Shown here piece after piece: positions 9,158 through 17,542 of a stretch of 64,000 nt of DNA (the stretch's first letter is position 1; every line of letters begins with the position of its first letter). The notes beneath the pieces are model-generated. The model did no database searches. It saw nothing but the letters and a program-made list of their open reading frames with translations, and was not told where the DNA came from. The DNA lies in assembly GCF_013410545.1 (NCBI RefSeq), contig NZ_JACCFV010000001.1, forward strand, positions 2,542,001 to 2,606,000. Direction: 5' to 3'. The DNA is from Pseudoclavibacter chungangensis. GTDB lineage: Bacteria; Actinomycetota; Actinomycetes; Actinomycetales; Microbacteriaceae. A program made the translations under genes and the position numbers.

Positions 9158-10381
9158 TCAGGTGAAGGCCGGCACGAAGACCTCGACGCGGCGGTTCTCC
9201 TGACGGCCTGCCGGGTTGTCCGAGCCGTCCTCGTTCGCGTTCGGGGCGACGGGGCGCGTGTCGCCGTAGCCGACGGCGTCGAGCGTCGACGTCGTCCCGT
9301 TCGCCTGCAGCGCCGCGACGACCGCCGCCGCACGACGCTCCGAGAGGTCGAGGTTGTAGGCCGGGTCACCGATCGAGTCGGTGTGTCCGCCGATCTCGGC
9401 CGCGGGCACGGCGTTCTCGGTGAGCGCGCGGGACAGGCTCCGGAGCACCTCGGCCGCGTCGGACCGCACCTCGGCGCGGTCGAAGTCGAACAGCACCTCG
9501 CTCTCGAGCGAGATGATGATGCCGCACGACTCGATCGGTGCGACGGCGCCCATCGTGGGGAACGCGCCGACGCTCGGGGCCGGTTCGATCTTCTCGAACC
9601 CGTTGTACGGCACGCCGTCGATGAGCCCGGTGCCGTCACCGTAGTTGATGATCTGCAGCGTGCCGTCGCTGTAGTTGCCCGAGCCGTCACCGTGATTGAC
9701 GATCGACACACCACCCTTCGTGTAGTTGCCGGAGCCGTCGCCGAACAGGACGAGCGACTCGTCGCCCGCCGTCCGGTTGCCCGCGCCGCCACCGAGGACG
9801 TTCACGCTCACGCCCGGCCCGTTGTAGGAGCCCGTGCCGTCGCCGTAGGTGACGATCTGCGTGTCGGCGGTCGCGACGGTCCCCGAGCCGTCGCCGTAGT
9901 TCACGACCTGCATGTCGGGCGTGCTCACGACGCCCGAGCCGTCGCCGTAGTTGACGACCTGGCCGTCGGGGCCCGTGACGGCACCCGAGCCGTCGCCGTA
10001 GAGGATCGTGCTGCCGTTGCTCGACTGCACCGCGCCGCTCTCGTCGCACGAGGCCGGTTCGACCGTGAGTCCCGGGTACTCGCCGATGTCCTGCGCGATG
10101 TCGACCGCGAAGCCCGCCTGCGCGGAGGTGAGAAGGCGCAGATCGGGCAGCACGAGGAGCGGGACTGGCGGGAACTCGCCGACGTCGTAGCCCGGCACGA
10201 CCGGGAACTGCGGCGTCGGTTCGCTCGTCTCCGTCGCGGCTGGCGCGGCATCGGCCGGCGCGGAGTCACCGGGGAAGAGGCTGCATCCCGAGAGCGCCAG
10301 CAGGGCGAGGCTCGCGGTGATCGCCGCGCCGGCTCGGCCGGGCGTGACGGGGGTGGGACGGTGACGGGTGCGGACGGACAT
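9158..10381 (-). CDS. lipoprotein with YGDGSG repeats and C-terminal OmpA domain
   Basis: This is a 407-residue protein. Residues 1-33 form a lipoprotein signal ending in the lipobox LSGC (C33). A Thr/Pro/Ala linker follows. Eight tandem repeats of exactly 17 residues (residues 124-259) follow the pattern QVVNYGDGSG plus seven variable residues; repeat 5 is degenerate (VLGGGAG). The C-terminal 110 residues are an OmpA/MotB peptidoglycan-binding domain (VLFDFDRAEVRSDA, IGGHTDS, LSERRAAAVVAAL, GRQENRRVEVFV). The protein probably sits on the membrane outer face and grips peptidoglycan. The repeats look like a beta-strand/turn stack; their ligand is unknown. It is a single-gene unit. Confidence 0.88.
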   Translation of the reverse strand: MSVRTRHRPTPVTPGRAGAAITASLALLALSGCSLFPGDSAPADAAPAATETSEPTPQFPVVPGYDVGEFPPVPLLVLPDLRLLTSAQAGFAVDIAQDIGEYPGLTVEPASCDESGAVQSSNGSTILYGDGSGAVTGPDGQVVNYGDGSGVVSTPDMQVVNYGDGSGTVATADTQIVTYGDGTGSYNGPGVSVNVLGGGAGNRTAGDESLVLFGDGSGNYTKGGVSIVNHGDGSGNYSDGTLQIINYGDGTGLIDGVPYNGFEKIEPAPSVGAFPTMGAVAPIESCGIIISLESEVLFDFDRAEVRSDAAEVLRSLSRALTENAVPAAEIGGHTDSIGDPAYNLDLSERRAAAVVAALQANGTTSTLDAVGYGDTRPVAPNANEDGSDNPAGRQENRRVEVFVPAFT

Positions 10382-10468
10382 CGGACTCCTCTGCTCGGTG
10401 CCGTGCGGCGTGCGTGCCGGCTCGGAGCGAGCGTAGCGATCCCTGAGAACGCATCGACATGGGGGTAT

Positions 10469-10519
10469 CCGGGTGGTTTCCGGGGTTCCGGGGCACCCGG
10501 AATCCCCGATTCCGCCCGG
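10469..10519. repeat. palindromic intergenic repeat, copy 2 (diverged)
   Basis: This is the same element as at 9084: left arm CCGGGTGGTTTCCGGGG, right arm ending CGATTCCGCCCGG, with a few mismatches in the stem. It lies between the lipoprotein start and the tRNA. Confidence 0.7.
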
Positions 10520-10550
10520 AACGCGGGCGTCGACGGTGCGTGTGGTGGGG

Positions 10551-10624
10551 ACGCGGCGGCAGGATTCGAACCTGCGGATAACGGGCTATGAGACCGTCCC
10601 CTTCGACCACTTGGGTACGCCGCG
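10551..10624 (-). tRNA. tRNA-Met (anticodon CAU)
   Basis: A 74-base cloverleaf can be drawn on the minus strand. The acceptor is CGCGGCG pairing with CGCCGCG; T8 A9; D stem CCC/GGG around a loop with GTGG; anticodon loop CTCATAG; five-base variable loop; T arm GCAGG-TTCGAAT-CCTGC; discriminator T. CCA is not encoded. The T arm and acceptor are perfect. The anticodon stem ACGGT/CCCGT has a T-C mismatch at 31-39. A CAU anticodon can be elongator Met, initiator Met or Ile2. The acceptor starts with a C-G pair rather than the unpaired C1 of initiators, so elongator Met is favoured; Ile2 is not excluded. Confidence 0.85.
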
Positions 10625-10762
10625 TGATGCCCCGAGGGTGACGCACGACCTTGGGAATCCGTGGGAGCGTGACGGTGTGTGACAGGCACGACCCGGACAG
10701 GGCGTGGCCTGACGGGCACGACCCGGACGCAGCGGCCCGGGCGAAGCGGCACGGACCGCCCG

Positions 10763-11719
10763 TCAGACGGCTCGGCCGGCCTCGGGCACGTGGCCCTCGT
10801 AGAGGCCCGTCGACAGGTAGCGTTCGCCGCCGTCGGGGAACACGGTCACGATCGTGCGGCCCTCGTACTCGGGACGCCGCGCGAGCTCGCCCGCCGCGAG
10901 GAGCGCGGCGCCGGAGGAGATGCCGACGAGCAGGCCGTGGCTGCGCGCGAGGCCGCGGGCGGCGGCGTACGCGTCGGCGCCCGGCACGGCGAGGATCTCG
11001 TCGACGACGTCGAGGTCGAGGACGGGCGGGATGCCGTTGCCGCCGACGATGCCCTGGATGAGGTGCGGGTGGAACTCGCCCCCGCTCAGCACGGGTGCCT
11101 CGGCGGGCTCGACCGCGACGACGTGCAGTCCGGGCTTCTGCTCCTTCAGGTAGCTCCCGGCGCCCGTCACCGTGCCGCCCGTGCCCGCGGTCGCGACGAA
11201 CGCGTCGACGTCGCCGTCGGTGTCCCGCCAGATCTCGGGGCCGGTCGTGTCGTGGTGGGTGGCGGGGTTCGCGGGGTTGCCGCCCTGGCCGGAGAGGAAC
11301 GCGCTCGGGTCGGCCTCGACGATCGCGTTCGCGCGCTGGTTCGCGCCCGCCATCGCGTCGACGCCCGGGGTGAGCTGGATCTCGGCTCCGAGCGCCTCGA
11401 GCAGGCCGCGGCGTTCGAGCGACACGTCGTCGGGCAGGCAGATGATGACGCGGTAGCCGAGCGCGACGCCGATCCAGGCGAGCGCGATGCCCGTGTTGCC
11501 GCTCGAGGCCTCGACGATCGTGCCGCCGGGGCGCAGGCGCCCGTCGGCCTCGGCGGCGCGCACGATCGCGAGCGCCGTGCGGTCCTTCACGCTCGACGCG
11601 GGGTTGAAGTACTCGAGCTTCGCGAGCACCCGGCCGCGGGCGTCGGGGATCGCGCTCGTGACGTCGAGGAGCGGGGTGTCGCCGACGAGTTCGGCGAGGG
11701 TGGCGGCGATGCGGGGCAC
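10763..11719 (-). CDS. cysK: cysteine synthase A
   Basis: This is a 318-residue PLP enzyme making cysteine from O-acetylserine and sulfide. The PLP lysine lies in NPASSVKDRTA (about residue 45). The substrate loop is EASSGNTGIALAW, the phosphate-binding glycine loop is ATAGTGGTVTGAG, and the C-terminal PLP serine lies in GLLVGISSGAALLAA. The length is normal for CysK. The ATG lies 22 bases after the upstream PatB/MalY-type gene, so the two form an operon. Together they point to cysteine/cystathionine sulfur metabolism. No serine acetyltransferase (cysE) is next to it. Confidence 0.95.
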   Translation of the reverse strand: MPRIAATLAELVGDTPLLDVTSAIPDARGRVLAKLEYFNPASSVKDRTALAIVRAAEADGRLRPGGTIVEASSGNTGIALAWIGVALGYRVIICLPDDVSLERRGLLEALGAEIQLTPGVDAMAGANQRANAIVEADPSAFLSGQGGNPANPATHHDTTGPEIWRDTDGDVDAFVATAGTGGTVTGAGSYLKEQKPGLHVVAVEPAEAPVLSGGEFHPHLIQGIVGGNGIPPVLDLDVVDEILAVPGADAYAAARGLARSHGLLVGISSGAALLAAGELARRPEYEGRTIVTVFPDGGERYLSTGLYEGHVPEAGRAV

Positions 11720-11741
11720 GGTGGATCCTCTCGGTGGGGCG

Positions 11742-12941
11742 TCAGTCGGCTCGGCCCGGCAGGGTGTCGAGCGCGTCGGCGAGGCGGTCGACGGTCTCGA
11801 CGGCGATCGGTTCGGGCGTCGCGATGTTGAGGCGAAGGTATCCCGTGAACGCGTCGCCGCAGTAGCGGCCGTCGGTCGCGGCGAGGTTCGCGTGGCGTCG
11901 CAGGAACGGCCCGAGCCGGCGGTCGCCGACGATGTCGCGCAGGTCGAGCCATGCGAGGTAGGTCGCCTGGGGACGGTCGATGCGCGCGGCGGGGATGCGT
12001 TCGGTGACGCGCTCGACGAGCACGTCGCGCAGGTGCGCGAGGCGGGCGACGAGGTCGTCGAGCCACGCGCCGCCCTCGCGGTAGGCGGCCGTCGAGGCGG
12101 TCATGCCGAGCAGTGACGTCTCGTGTTCGGTCCACAGCCCGACGCCGTGCCACGCGTCGAGGTCGTCCGGGTTCGTGAAGATCGTCTGGGCCGCCTTGAG
12201 GCCCGGGATGTTCCATGCCTTCGACGCGCTCGTCGCGGTCACCGTGTGGCGTGCCGTGGTCTCGGAGAGCGAGGCGAAGGGCACGTGCACGGCGCCGTCG
12301 TAGCGGATCGGCGCGTGTACCTCGTCGGCCCAGACGCGCGCGTCGTGCCGTTCGACGAGGGCCGCGAGCGCGCGCAGTTCGTCGCGCGTGTGGACGGTGC
12401 CGGTCGGGTTCGCGGGGTTCGTGAGGACGACGAGGCCGGCCCCGTCGTCGAGGGCGCGTCCGATGCCGTCGAGATCGAGTTGCCACCTGCCGTCGTCGCC
12501 GCGGTGGCCGGGCACCTGGACGACGCGGCGGCCGAGGTCGGCGGGCAGTCGGAGGAACGGCATGTAGTTCGGGGTCGGCACGACGACCGCCGAGCCGGGA
12601 CGGGTGAGGTGCGCGATCGCGAAGCGCAGGCTCGCGAGGACGTCGGGGACGATCCCGACGCTCGCCTCGTCGACGTGCCAGTCGTATCGATCGGCGAACC
12701 AGTCGCGCGCGGCGCGCGCGAGCTCCTGCCGGTGGTGCCGGGCGGGGTAGCCGAAATCGCCGCGCTCGGCGTGCTCGCGCACGACGCGAGTGACGGCGGG
12801 CGCCGTGCCGAAGTCGGCCTCGGCGATGAACGAGCCGATGGCGCCCGGGTACGTGGTCCACTTCGACAGCCCGGTGGCCCGCAGGCGTGCGATCTCCCGT
12901 TCCACGACCGCGGGGTCGGGTCGTCGGGCACGATCGGGCAT
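11742..12941 (-). CDS. PatB/MalY-type PLP-dependent cystathionine beta-lyase
   Basis: This is a 399-residue fold-type I aminotransferase-like enzyme. LSKWTTYPGAIGSFIAEADF at the N-terminus, VVLTNPANPTGTVHTRDEL, VWADEVHAPIRYDG and the PLP lysine motif SASKAWNIPGLK are all hallmarks of the PatB/MalY C-S lyases. It is expected to release homocysteine (or a thiol), ammonia and pyruvate. The start was put at ATG 12941 (MPDRARRPDP). An ATG at 12992 would add 17 residues without family similarity. The cysK neighbour supports a sulfur amino acid role. Confidence 0.9.
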   Translation of the reverse strand: MPDRARRPDPAVVEREIARLRATGLSKWTTYPGAIGSFIAEADFGTAPAVTRVVREHAERGDFGYPARHHRQELARAARDWFADRYDWHVDEASVGIVPDVLASLRFAIAHLTRPGSAVVVPTPNYMPFLRLPADLGRRVVQVPGHRGDDGRWQLDLDGIGRALDDGAGLVVLTNPANPTGTVHTRDELRALAALVERHDARVWADEVHAPIRYDGAVHVPFASLSETTARHTVTATSASKAWNIPGLKAAQTIFTNPDDLDAWHGVGLWTEHETSLLGMTASTAAYREGGAWLDDLVARLAHLRDVLVERVTERIPAARIDRPQATYLAWLDLRDIVGDRRLGPFLRRHANLAATDGRYCGDAFTGYLRLNIATPEPIAVETVDRLADALDTLPGRAD

Positions 12942-13049
12942 GCGCCCACTCTGCCCGATGCGCTCGGGGCGTGGGGTTTCATGAGCTTCCATGACGGTGC
13001 CCGGTCGCGGCGCTCGTGCGCACGTTCCGTCCGCCGGGCGAGCGCGCGA

Positions 13050-13928
13050 TCAGGCCCGGGGCCTCGTCGGCGCGTCCAGCAGCGGCGTGAGCACGCGATC
13101 CCAGAGCGCCTCGCGATCGCGGCGGAAGAAGCCCATGTGCCCGATCGCGCGTTCGCCGATCGCGGCGGGGTCGATGCGGTGCCGTTGCTGGGGTGCGTTC
13201 GCGTAGAAGCGCGCGAGGTGTGCCGTCGCGGTCTCGGGGATCGTCTCGTCGTCGGTGAACGTCACGATGTCGAGCGGCGTCGTGACCGCCGCGTAGGTGG
13301 CGGCGTGCTCGGGCAGGACGCCGACGAGGTAGTCGGGGTGCCGGCCCCAGCGGATCCACTGGCGGATGACGCCGGGCGGCAGGTCGTCGAAGAGCCGGTA
13401 GCGACGTCCCGGGAAGTAGCCGTGCAGGCGCGTGAGGGTGAGCGCGATCGCGTACCAGAACAGCAGCGCCCGGACGCGGTGGATGCCGGTCGTCGGGTGC
13501 CACGAGCCCGTGCCGCTGCCGATGAGGATCGCCCGGTCGAGGGTCTCGTGCGGCGCGAACGCGATGAGCTGCCCGCCGAGGCTGTGCCCGATCCACGTGA
13601 TCGGCGTCTCGGGCGATTCGGCGCGCAGGTGTGCGAGCACGCGCCCCGCGTCGGAGGCCCAGTCGAGCTGATCGGCGCGGACGTCCCGGATCGGGCCGTC
13701 CGCCGAGGCGCCGTAGCCCTGGTAGTCGAACGTGACGCACGTGCGGCCCGTGGACGCGATCCACTGCGCGAGCGGTGCGTAGTAGCTCGCGCGGGTCGCG
13801 ATCGCCGCGGCGACGAGGACGATGCCGCGCGACGCTCCGGCCGGATCGAAGCGGGTCGCGACGATGCGCTCGCCGTTCGCCGCCTCGATCGTGAACCGTC
13901 GCGCGTCGACGTCGTCCGTGCGCGTCAC
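13050..13928 (-). CDS. alpha/beta hydrolase
   Basis: This is a 292-residue alpha/beta-hydrolase. It has a lid-less N-terminal sheet (RGIVLVAAAIATRASYY), the strand TCVTFDYQGYGAS, and the nucleophile elbow GHSLGG with Ser near residue 128. The late acid is in VTFTDDETIP, and the catalytic His is probably in IGHMGFF near the end. The serine-acid-histidine set supports hydrolase activity; the substrate is unknown. It starts at a GTG overlapping the acyl-CoA ligase stop by four bases (GTGA), so the two are translationally coupled. It may act on thioesters or lipids from that ligase (inference). Confidence 0.88.
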   Translation of the reverse strand: MTRTDDVDARRFTIEAANGERIVATRFDPAGASRGIVLVAAAIATRASYYAPLAQWIASTGRTCVTFDYQGYGASADGPIRDVRADQLDWASDAGRVLAHLRAESPETPITWIGHSLGGQLIAFAPHETLDRAILIGSGTGSWHPTTGIHRVRALLFWYAIALTLTRLHGYFPGRRYRLFDDLPPGVIRQWIRWGRHPDYLVGVLPEHAATYAAVTTPLDIVTFTDDETIPETATAHLARFYANAPQQRHRIDPAAIGERAIGHMGFFRRDREALWDRVLTPLLDAPTRPRA

Positions 13929-15604
13929 AGGTCCTTGAGGTCCTTCCGCAGCACCTTGCCGACGTTCGACTTGGGCAGCTCGTCGCGGAACACGATCTCG
14001 CGCGGCCGCTTGTAGCCCGTGAGCTGCGTCTTGAGGTGGGCGCGCACCTCGTCCTCCGTGAGGGACGCGTCACGGCGCACGACGAAGAGCTTCGGCACCT
14101 CGCCCGAGTGCTCGTTCGGGATGCCGATGCAGCCGGCCTCGAGCACGCCGGGGTGGAGCATCGCGGCGTCCTCGATCTCGCTCGGGTACACGTTGAATCC
14201 CGAGACGACGATCATCTCCTTCTTGCGGTCGACGATCGTGAGGTAGCCGTCCTCGTCGATCGTCGCGATGTCGCCCGTGCGCAGCCAGCCGCCGTCGGCG
14301 AAGATCTCGGCCGTCGCGTCGGGCCGGTTCCAGTACTCGCGCATGACCTGCGGGCCGCGCACGACGAGCTCGCCGGCCTCGCCCGTGGGCAGCCGGTTGC
14401 CGTCCTCGTCGCGGATCTCGACCTCGGTCGAGGGCAGCGGGATGCCGATCGTGCCGAGGCGGGGCGGGAGGTGCGGCGGGTTGACCGACACGACGGGGCT
14501 CGTCTCGGTGAGTCCGTAGCCCTCGAGGATCGGGATGCCGGTGACCTCCTTCCAGCGGTCGGCGACGGCGGTGCGCACGGCCATGCCGCCCGCGAGCGCG
14601 ATCTCGAGGCGCGAGAAGTCGAGCCCGCGGAATCCCTCGTTCTCGAGCAGGCCGCCCGCGAGGGTCGAGACGAGGATGATGCCGTTCGGGCGGGTCTTGC
14701 GCAGCGTGGCGACGAAGTCGTCGAGGTCGCGCGGGTTCGTGATGAGCACGGTCTCGGCGCCGAACATGAACAGCCCGAAGCAGTTCACGGTGAGCGAGAA
14801 CACGTGGTACATCGGGAGGGCAGCGATCACGACGGGGTTCGGCTCGTGGAACGCGGTGCCGATGAGGCCGACGATCTGTTCCTGGTTCGCGAGCAGGTTG
14901 CGGTGCGTGAGCACGGCCGCCTTCGGGCCGCCGGTCGTGCCGCCCGTGTACTGCAGGAACGCGATGTCGTCGGCGTGCGGGGTCGGCAGCTGCGGGTGGC
15001 CGGTGGGCTCGGCGACCATGTGGCGGTACGGGATCGCGTTCGGCAGCGAGAACGGCGGCTCCATGCGCTTGATGCGCCGGGCGACGAAGTTCACGAGTGT
15101 GCGCCGCGGGCCGGGCAGCAGATCGCCGGGGCGGGTGAGGATGACGTGCTCGATGGAGGAGCCGGGCAGCACGCGCTCGAGCTTGTCGGCGAACATGCCG
15201 AGCACGACGAACGCCCTGGGCTTCGCGTCCTCGACGACGCGGCGGATCTCCGCCTCCGTGTAGAGCGGGTTGATGTTGACGACCGCGAGGCCGGCCTTGA
15301 GCGCCCCGAAGATCGCGACGGGGTACTGCAGGAGGTTCGGCATCTGCAGGGCGATGCGGTCGCCCGGTTCGAGTCCGAGCGCGACGAGGTTCTTCGCGAA
15401 GCGGTCGCTCAGGCGCTCGATGTCGGTGAAGCTCAGCGTGCCGCCGAGGTTGGAGAACGCGGGGCGGTCGCCGTGGAGGCGGGCGGCCCGGCGGACCATG
15501 TCGCCGATCGATTCGTCGGTCGGGTCGCCGAGATCTGCGGCAATCCCCTCGGCGTAGAAACGCAGCCAGGGTCGGTCGTGTGTGCTGGGTGGTGTTTCGC
15601 TCAT
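13925..15604 (-). CDS. fadD: long-chain fatty-acid--CoA ligase (AMP-forming)
   Basis: This is a 559-residue ANL-superfamily enzyme. It has the ATP-binding P-loop YTGGTTGGPKAAVLTH, the YGLTETSP motif, the WLRTGDIATIDEDGYLTIVDRKKEMI hinge region and the C-terminal catalytic lysine in SNVGKVLRKDL. It activates a fatty acid to acyl-CoA through an acyl-adenylate in the cytosol. The ATG at 15604 is preceded by GAGGA; the longer open frame upstream is not conserved. The chain-length preference cannot be read. It is followed at a GTGA overlap by an alpha/beta hydrolase. Confidence 0.92.
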   Translation of the reverse strand: MSETPPSTHDRPWLRFYAEGIAADLGDPTDESIGDMVRRAARLHGDRPAFSNLGGTLSFTDIERLSDRFAKNLVALGLEPGDRIALQMPNLLQYPVAIFGALKAGLAVVNINPLYTEAEIRRVVEDAKPRAFVVLGMFADKLERVLPGSSIEHVILTRPGDLLPGPRRTLVNFVARRIKRMEPPFSLPNAIPYRHMVAEPTGHPQLPTPHADDIAFLQYTGGTTGGPKAAVLTHRNLLANQEQIVGLIGTAFHEPNPVVIAALPMYHVFSLTVNCFGLFMFGAETVLITNPRDLDDFVATLRKTRPNGIILVSTLAGGLLENEGFRGLDFSRLEIALAGGMAVRTAVADRWKEVTGIPILEGYGLTETSPVVSVNPPHLPPRLGTIGIPLPSTEVEIRDEDGNRLPTGEAGELVVRGPQVMREYWNRPDATAEIFADGGWLRTGDIATIDEDGYLTIVDRKKEMIVVSGFNVYPSEIEDAAMLHPGVLEAGCIGIPNEHSGEVPKLFVVRRDASLTEDEVRAHLKTQLTGYKRPREIVFRDELPKSNVGKVLRKDLKDL

Positions 15605-15743
15605 GCGTCCTCGAATGTGCGCCCGGCGTCGTTTGCCACGGGTCCTGGAGCAGTGTGCCCGGGCGGGCGGGCGATCGTGTGGATGTTGTTCGGACCGACC
15701 AGGAACGCTGCGCCCGTCGTCCGAGGATTTTGTCGACCTGGTG

Positions 15744-16553
15744 TCACGCGTACTGTTCGGCGAGGCGACGTGCCGCATCGACGTAGCCGCCACGGAACAG
15801 GTGCACGTGCATGATGACGATGCCGAGTTCGTGGAGCGCGACGCGCTCGCGCCACCCGTCGGCGAACGGGGACGCCTCGTCGTAGGCGGCGTAGATGTCG
15901 TCGAGGTGCGGGTAGCCGAACACGCTGAGCGTGCCGAGGTCGGTCTCGGCGTGGCCGCCGTGGGCCATCGGATCGATGAGTGCCGCCCCGGTGGGGCCGC
16001 CGTCCGCGAGCACGTTGCCGGTCCAGAGGTCGCCGTGGCAGCGGGCGACCGCGTGCCGCGCGTCGGCGACGAGCCGGGGTTGCGGGGCGTCGAGTTCGCC
16101 GCGTTCGAGTCGAGCCGCGAGTCGTTCGTAGAGCTGCGCATCGGCGGTGTCGATCACGGCGTCGTCGACGAGTCGGCGGGAGAACGCGAGGATGCGCTCG
16201 TTCGCGTAGAACGTGCCCCAATCGGCCGCGGCCGTGGCGCGGTCGGTGACGAGCGGCGTGCGCGAGCGCCCCACCCACGCGGGCCCCGACCATCCCTCGG
16301 GCGGGCTCCCCCACCACGGCGCCCCGGCCGCGTGGGTGTGGGCGAGTGCGGCGCCGAACGCGCGTGCCGCGGCGACGGGGAACGGTCCCTCGTCGATGCG
16401 CTCGATCTCGAGGTGGTGCGCGTCGACCGTGACGACCGCGGCGACGCGGGCACCCCCGGCGGGCTGCGCGGCGGCGAGCCAGCGGAGCCCGGCCGCCTCA
16501 CCACGCGGGTTGTCGCTCGGGGAGGTCGCGGTCTTCGTGACGGTGGCCGTCAT
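15744..16553 (-). CDS. fructosamine kinase-family protein
   Basis: This is a 269-residue aminoglycoside-phosphotransferase-like kinase of the fructosamine-3-kinase family. The catalytic loop is CHGDLWTGNVL with the Asp base. The metal-binding IDPMAHGGHAETDLGTLSVFG motif and the downstream AYDEASP segment are characteristic. It should phosphorylate glycated amines or a related sugar in the cytosol, as protein deglycation. The ATG overlaps the stop of the upstream aldo/keto reductase as ATGA, so they are coupled. This pairing suggests carbonyl or sugar damage handling (inference). Confidence 0.9.
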   Translation of the reverse strand: MTATVTKTATSPSDNPRGEAAGLRWLAAAQPAGGARVAAVVTVDAHHLEIERIDEGPFPVAAARAFGAALAHTHAAGAPWWGSPPEGWSGPAWVGRSRTPLVTDRATAAADWGTFYANERILAFSRRLVDDAVIDTADAQLYERLAARLERGELDAPQPRLVADARHAVARCHGDLWTGNVLADGGPTGAALIDPMAHGGHAETDLGTLSVFGYPHLDDIYAAYDEASPFADGWRERVALHELGIVIMHVHLFRGGYVDAARRLAEQYA

Positions 16554-17449
16554 CGCGCCCCGTCGGCGTCGGTGCGCCGGAGGCCGGCACCGTCCCGCTC
16601 GCTGTCCGGATCGCCCCCGAACAGCTCGTCGCGGTAGTTGGTGACGCGGACGGTGCGCAGGGTCGCCATGTCCTCGTCGGAGATCTCGAAGTCGACGTCG
16701 GCGTTCTCGCGCATGTGGTCCGGGTCGGTGCTCTTCGGGAGGGCGACGGTGCCGAGCTGCAGGGTGTAGCGGATGCACAGCCTCGGCACGCTCACGCCGT
16801 ACCGTTCGGCCATGTCGACGAGGTCGGGGTCGCGCAGGATCGCGCCGTGCCCGATGGGTGAGTAGGACTCGACGAGGATGTTGCGCCGCTCGCACTCGGC
16901 GATGAGCTCGGTGGGCGTGTTGCCGACGTGCACGAGGATCTGGTTGACCTGCGGGGTGACCGTCGCGCCCTCCTGCACGTTGTCGAGGTCGCGCTGCTCG
17001 AAGTTCGAGACGCCGATCGAGCGGAGCAGGCCGTCCGCGTACGCCTCCTCGAGCGCGCGCCACGCGGCGCGGTTGCCGTCGGCGTATTCGCCGCCGCGGA
17101 AGTCGTCCCAGGGTTGCGGGCTGTGGATGAGCATGAGGTCGATGCGGTCGAGCCCGAGCGCGTCGAGCGAGCCGCGGATCGCGGCGACCGCGCTGTCGTG
17201 GTCCTTGATGCTCGCGTCGAGCTTGGTGGTGACGAACAGTTCGTCGCGCGGCACGCCGCTCGCGCGGATGCCCTCGCCGACGCCGCGCTCGTTGCCGTAG
17301 GCCTGTGCCGTGTCGATGGAGCGGTAGCCGATCGCGATGGCGTCCTGGACGGCCTGCGAGGCGGCGGCGTCGTCGATCATCCACGTGCCGAAGCCGAGCC
17401 TGGGGATGGTGACGCCGTTCGAGAGGGTCGCGGTCTCGTCGAGGATCAT
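16550..17449 (-). CDS. aldo/keto reductase (2,5-diketogluconate reductase-like)
   Basis: This is a 299-residue NADPH-dependent AKR. IPRLGFGTWMI, the catalytic DTAQAYGNERGVG (Asp, Tyr), the lysine in FVTTKLD, the IHSPQPW strand with catalytic His, VNQILVHVG, YSPIGHG and LPKSTDPDHMREN (NADPH phosphate binding) are all present. The family reduces small carbonyls; the physiological substrate is unknown. Its stop is shared as ATGA with the fructosamine-kinase-like gene. A second, distinct AKR lies 93 bases upstream on the same strand. Confidence 0.92.
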   Translation of the reverse strand: MILDETATLSNGVTIPRLGFGTWMIDDAAASQAVQDAIAIGYRSIDTAQAYGNERGVGEGIRASGVPRDELFVTTKLDASIKDHDSAVAAIRGSLDALGLDRIDLMLIHSPQPWDDFRGGEYADGNRAAWRALEEAYADGLLRSIGVSNFEQRDLDNVQEGATVTPQVNQILVHVGNTPTELIAECERRNILVESYSPIGHGAILRDPDLVDMAERYGVSVPRLCIRYTLQLGTVALPKSTDPDHMRENADVDFEISDEDMATLRTVRVTNYRDELFGGDPDSERDGAGLRRTDADGAR

Positions 17450-17542
17450 GCGCGTGTCCGTTCTGTGTCGGTGTGTCGCGTCGTGGTGTCGTGGTGTCGT
17501 GATCGGGCCGCGGTCGTGGCGGCCGTGGGTCGGTCGCGGGGC

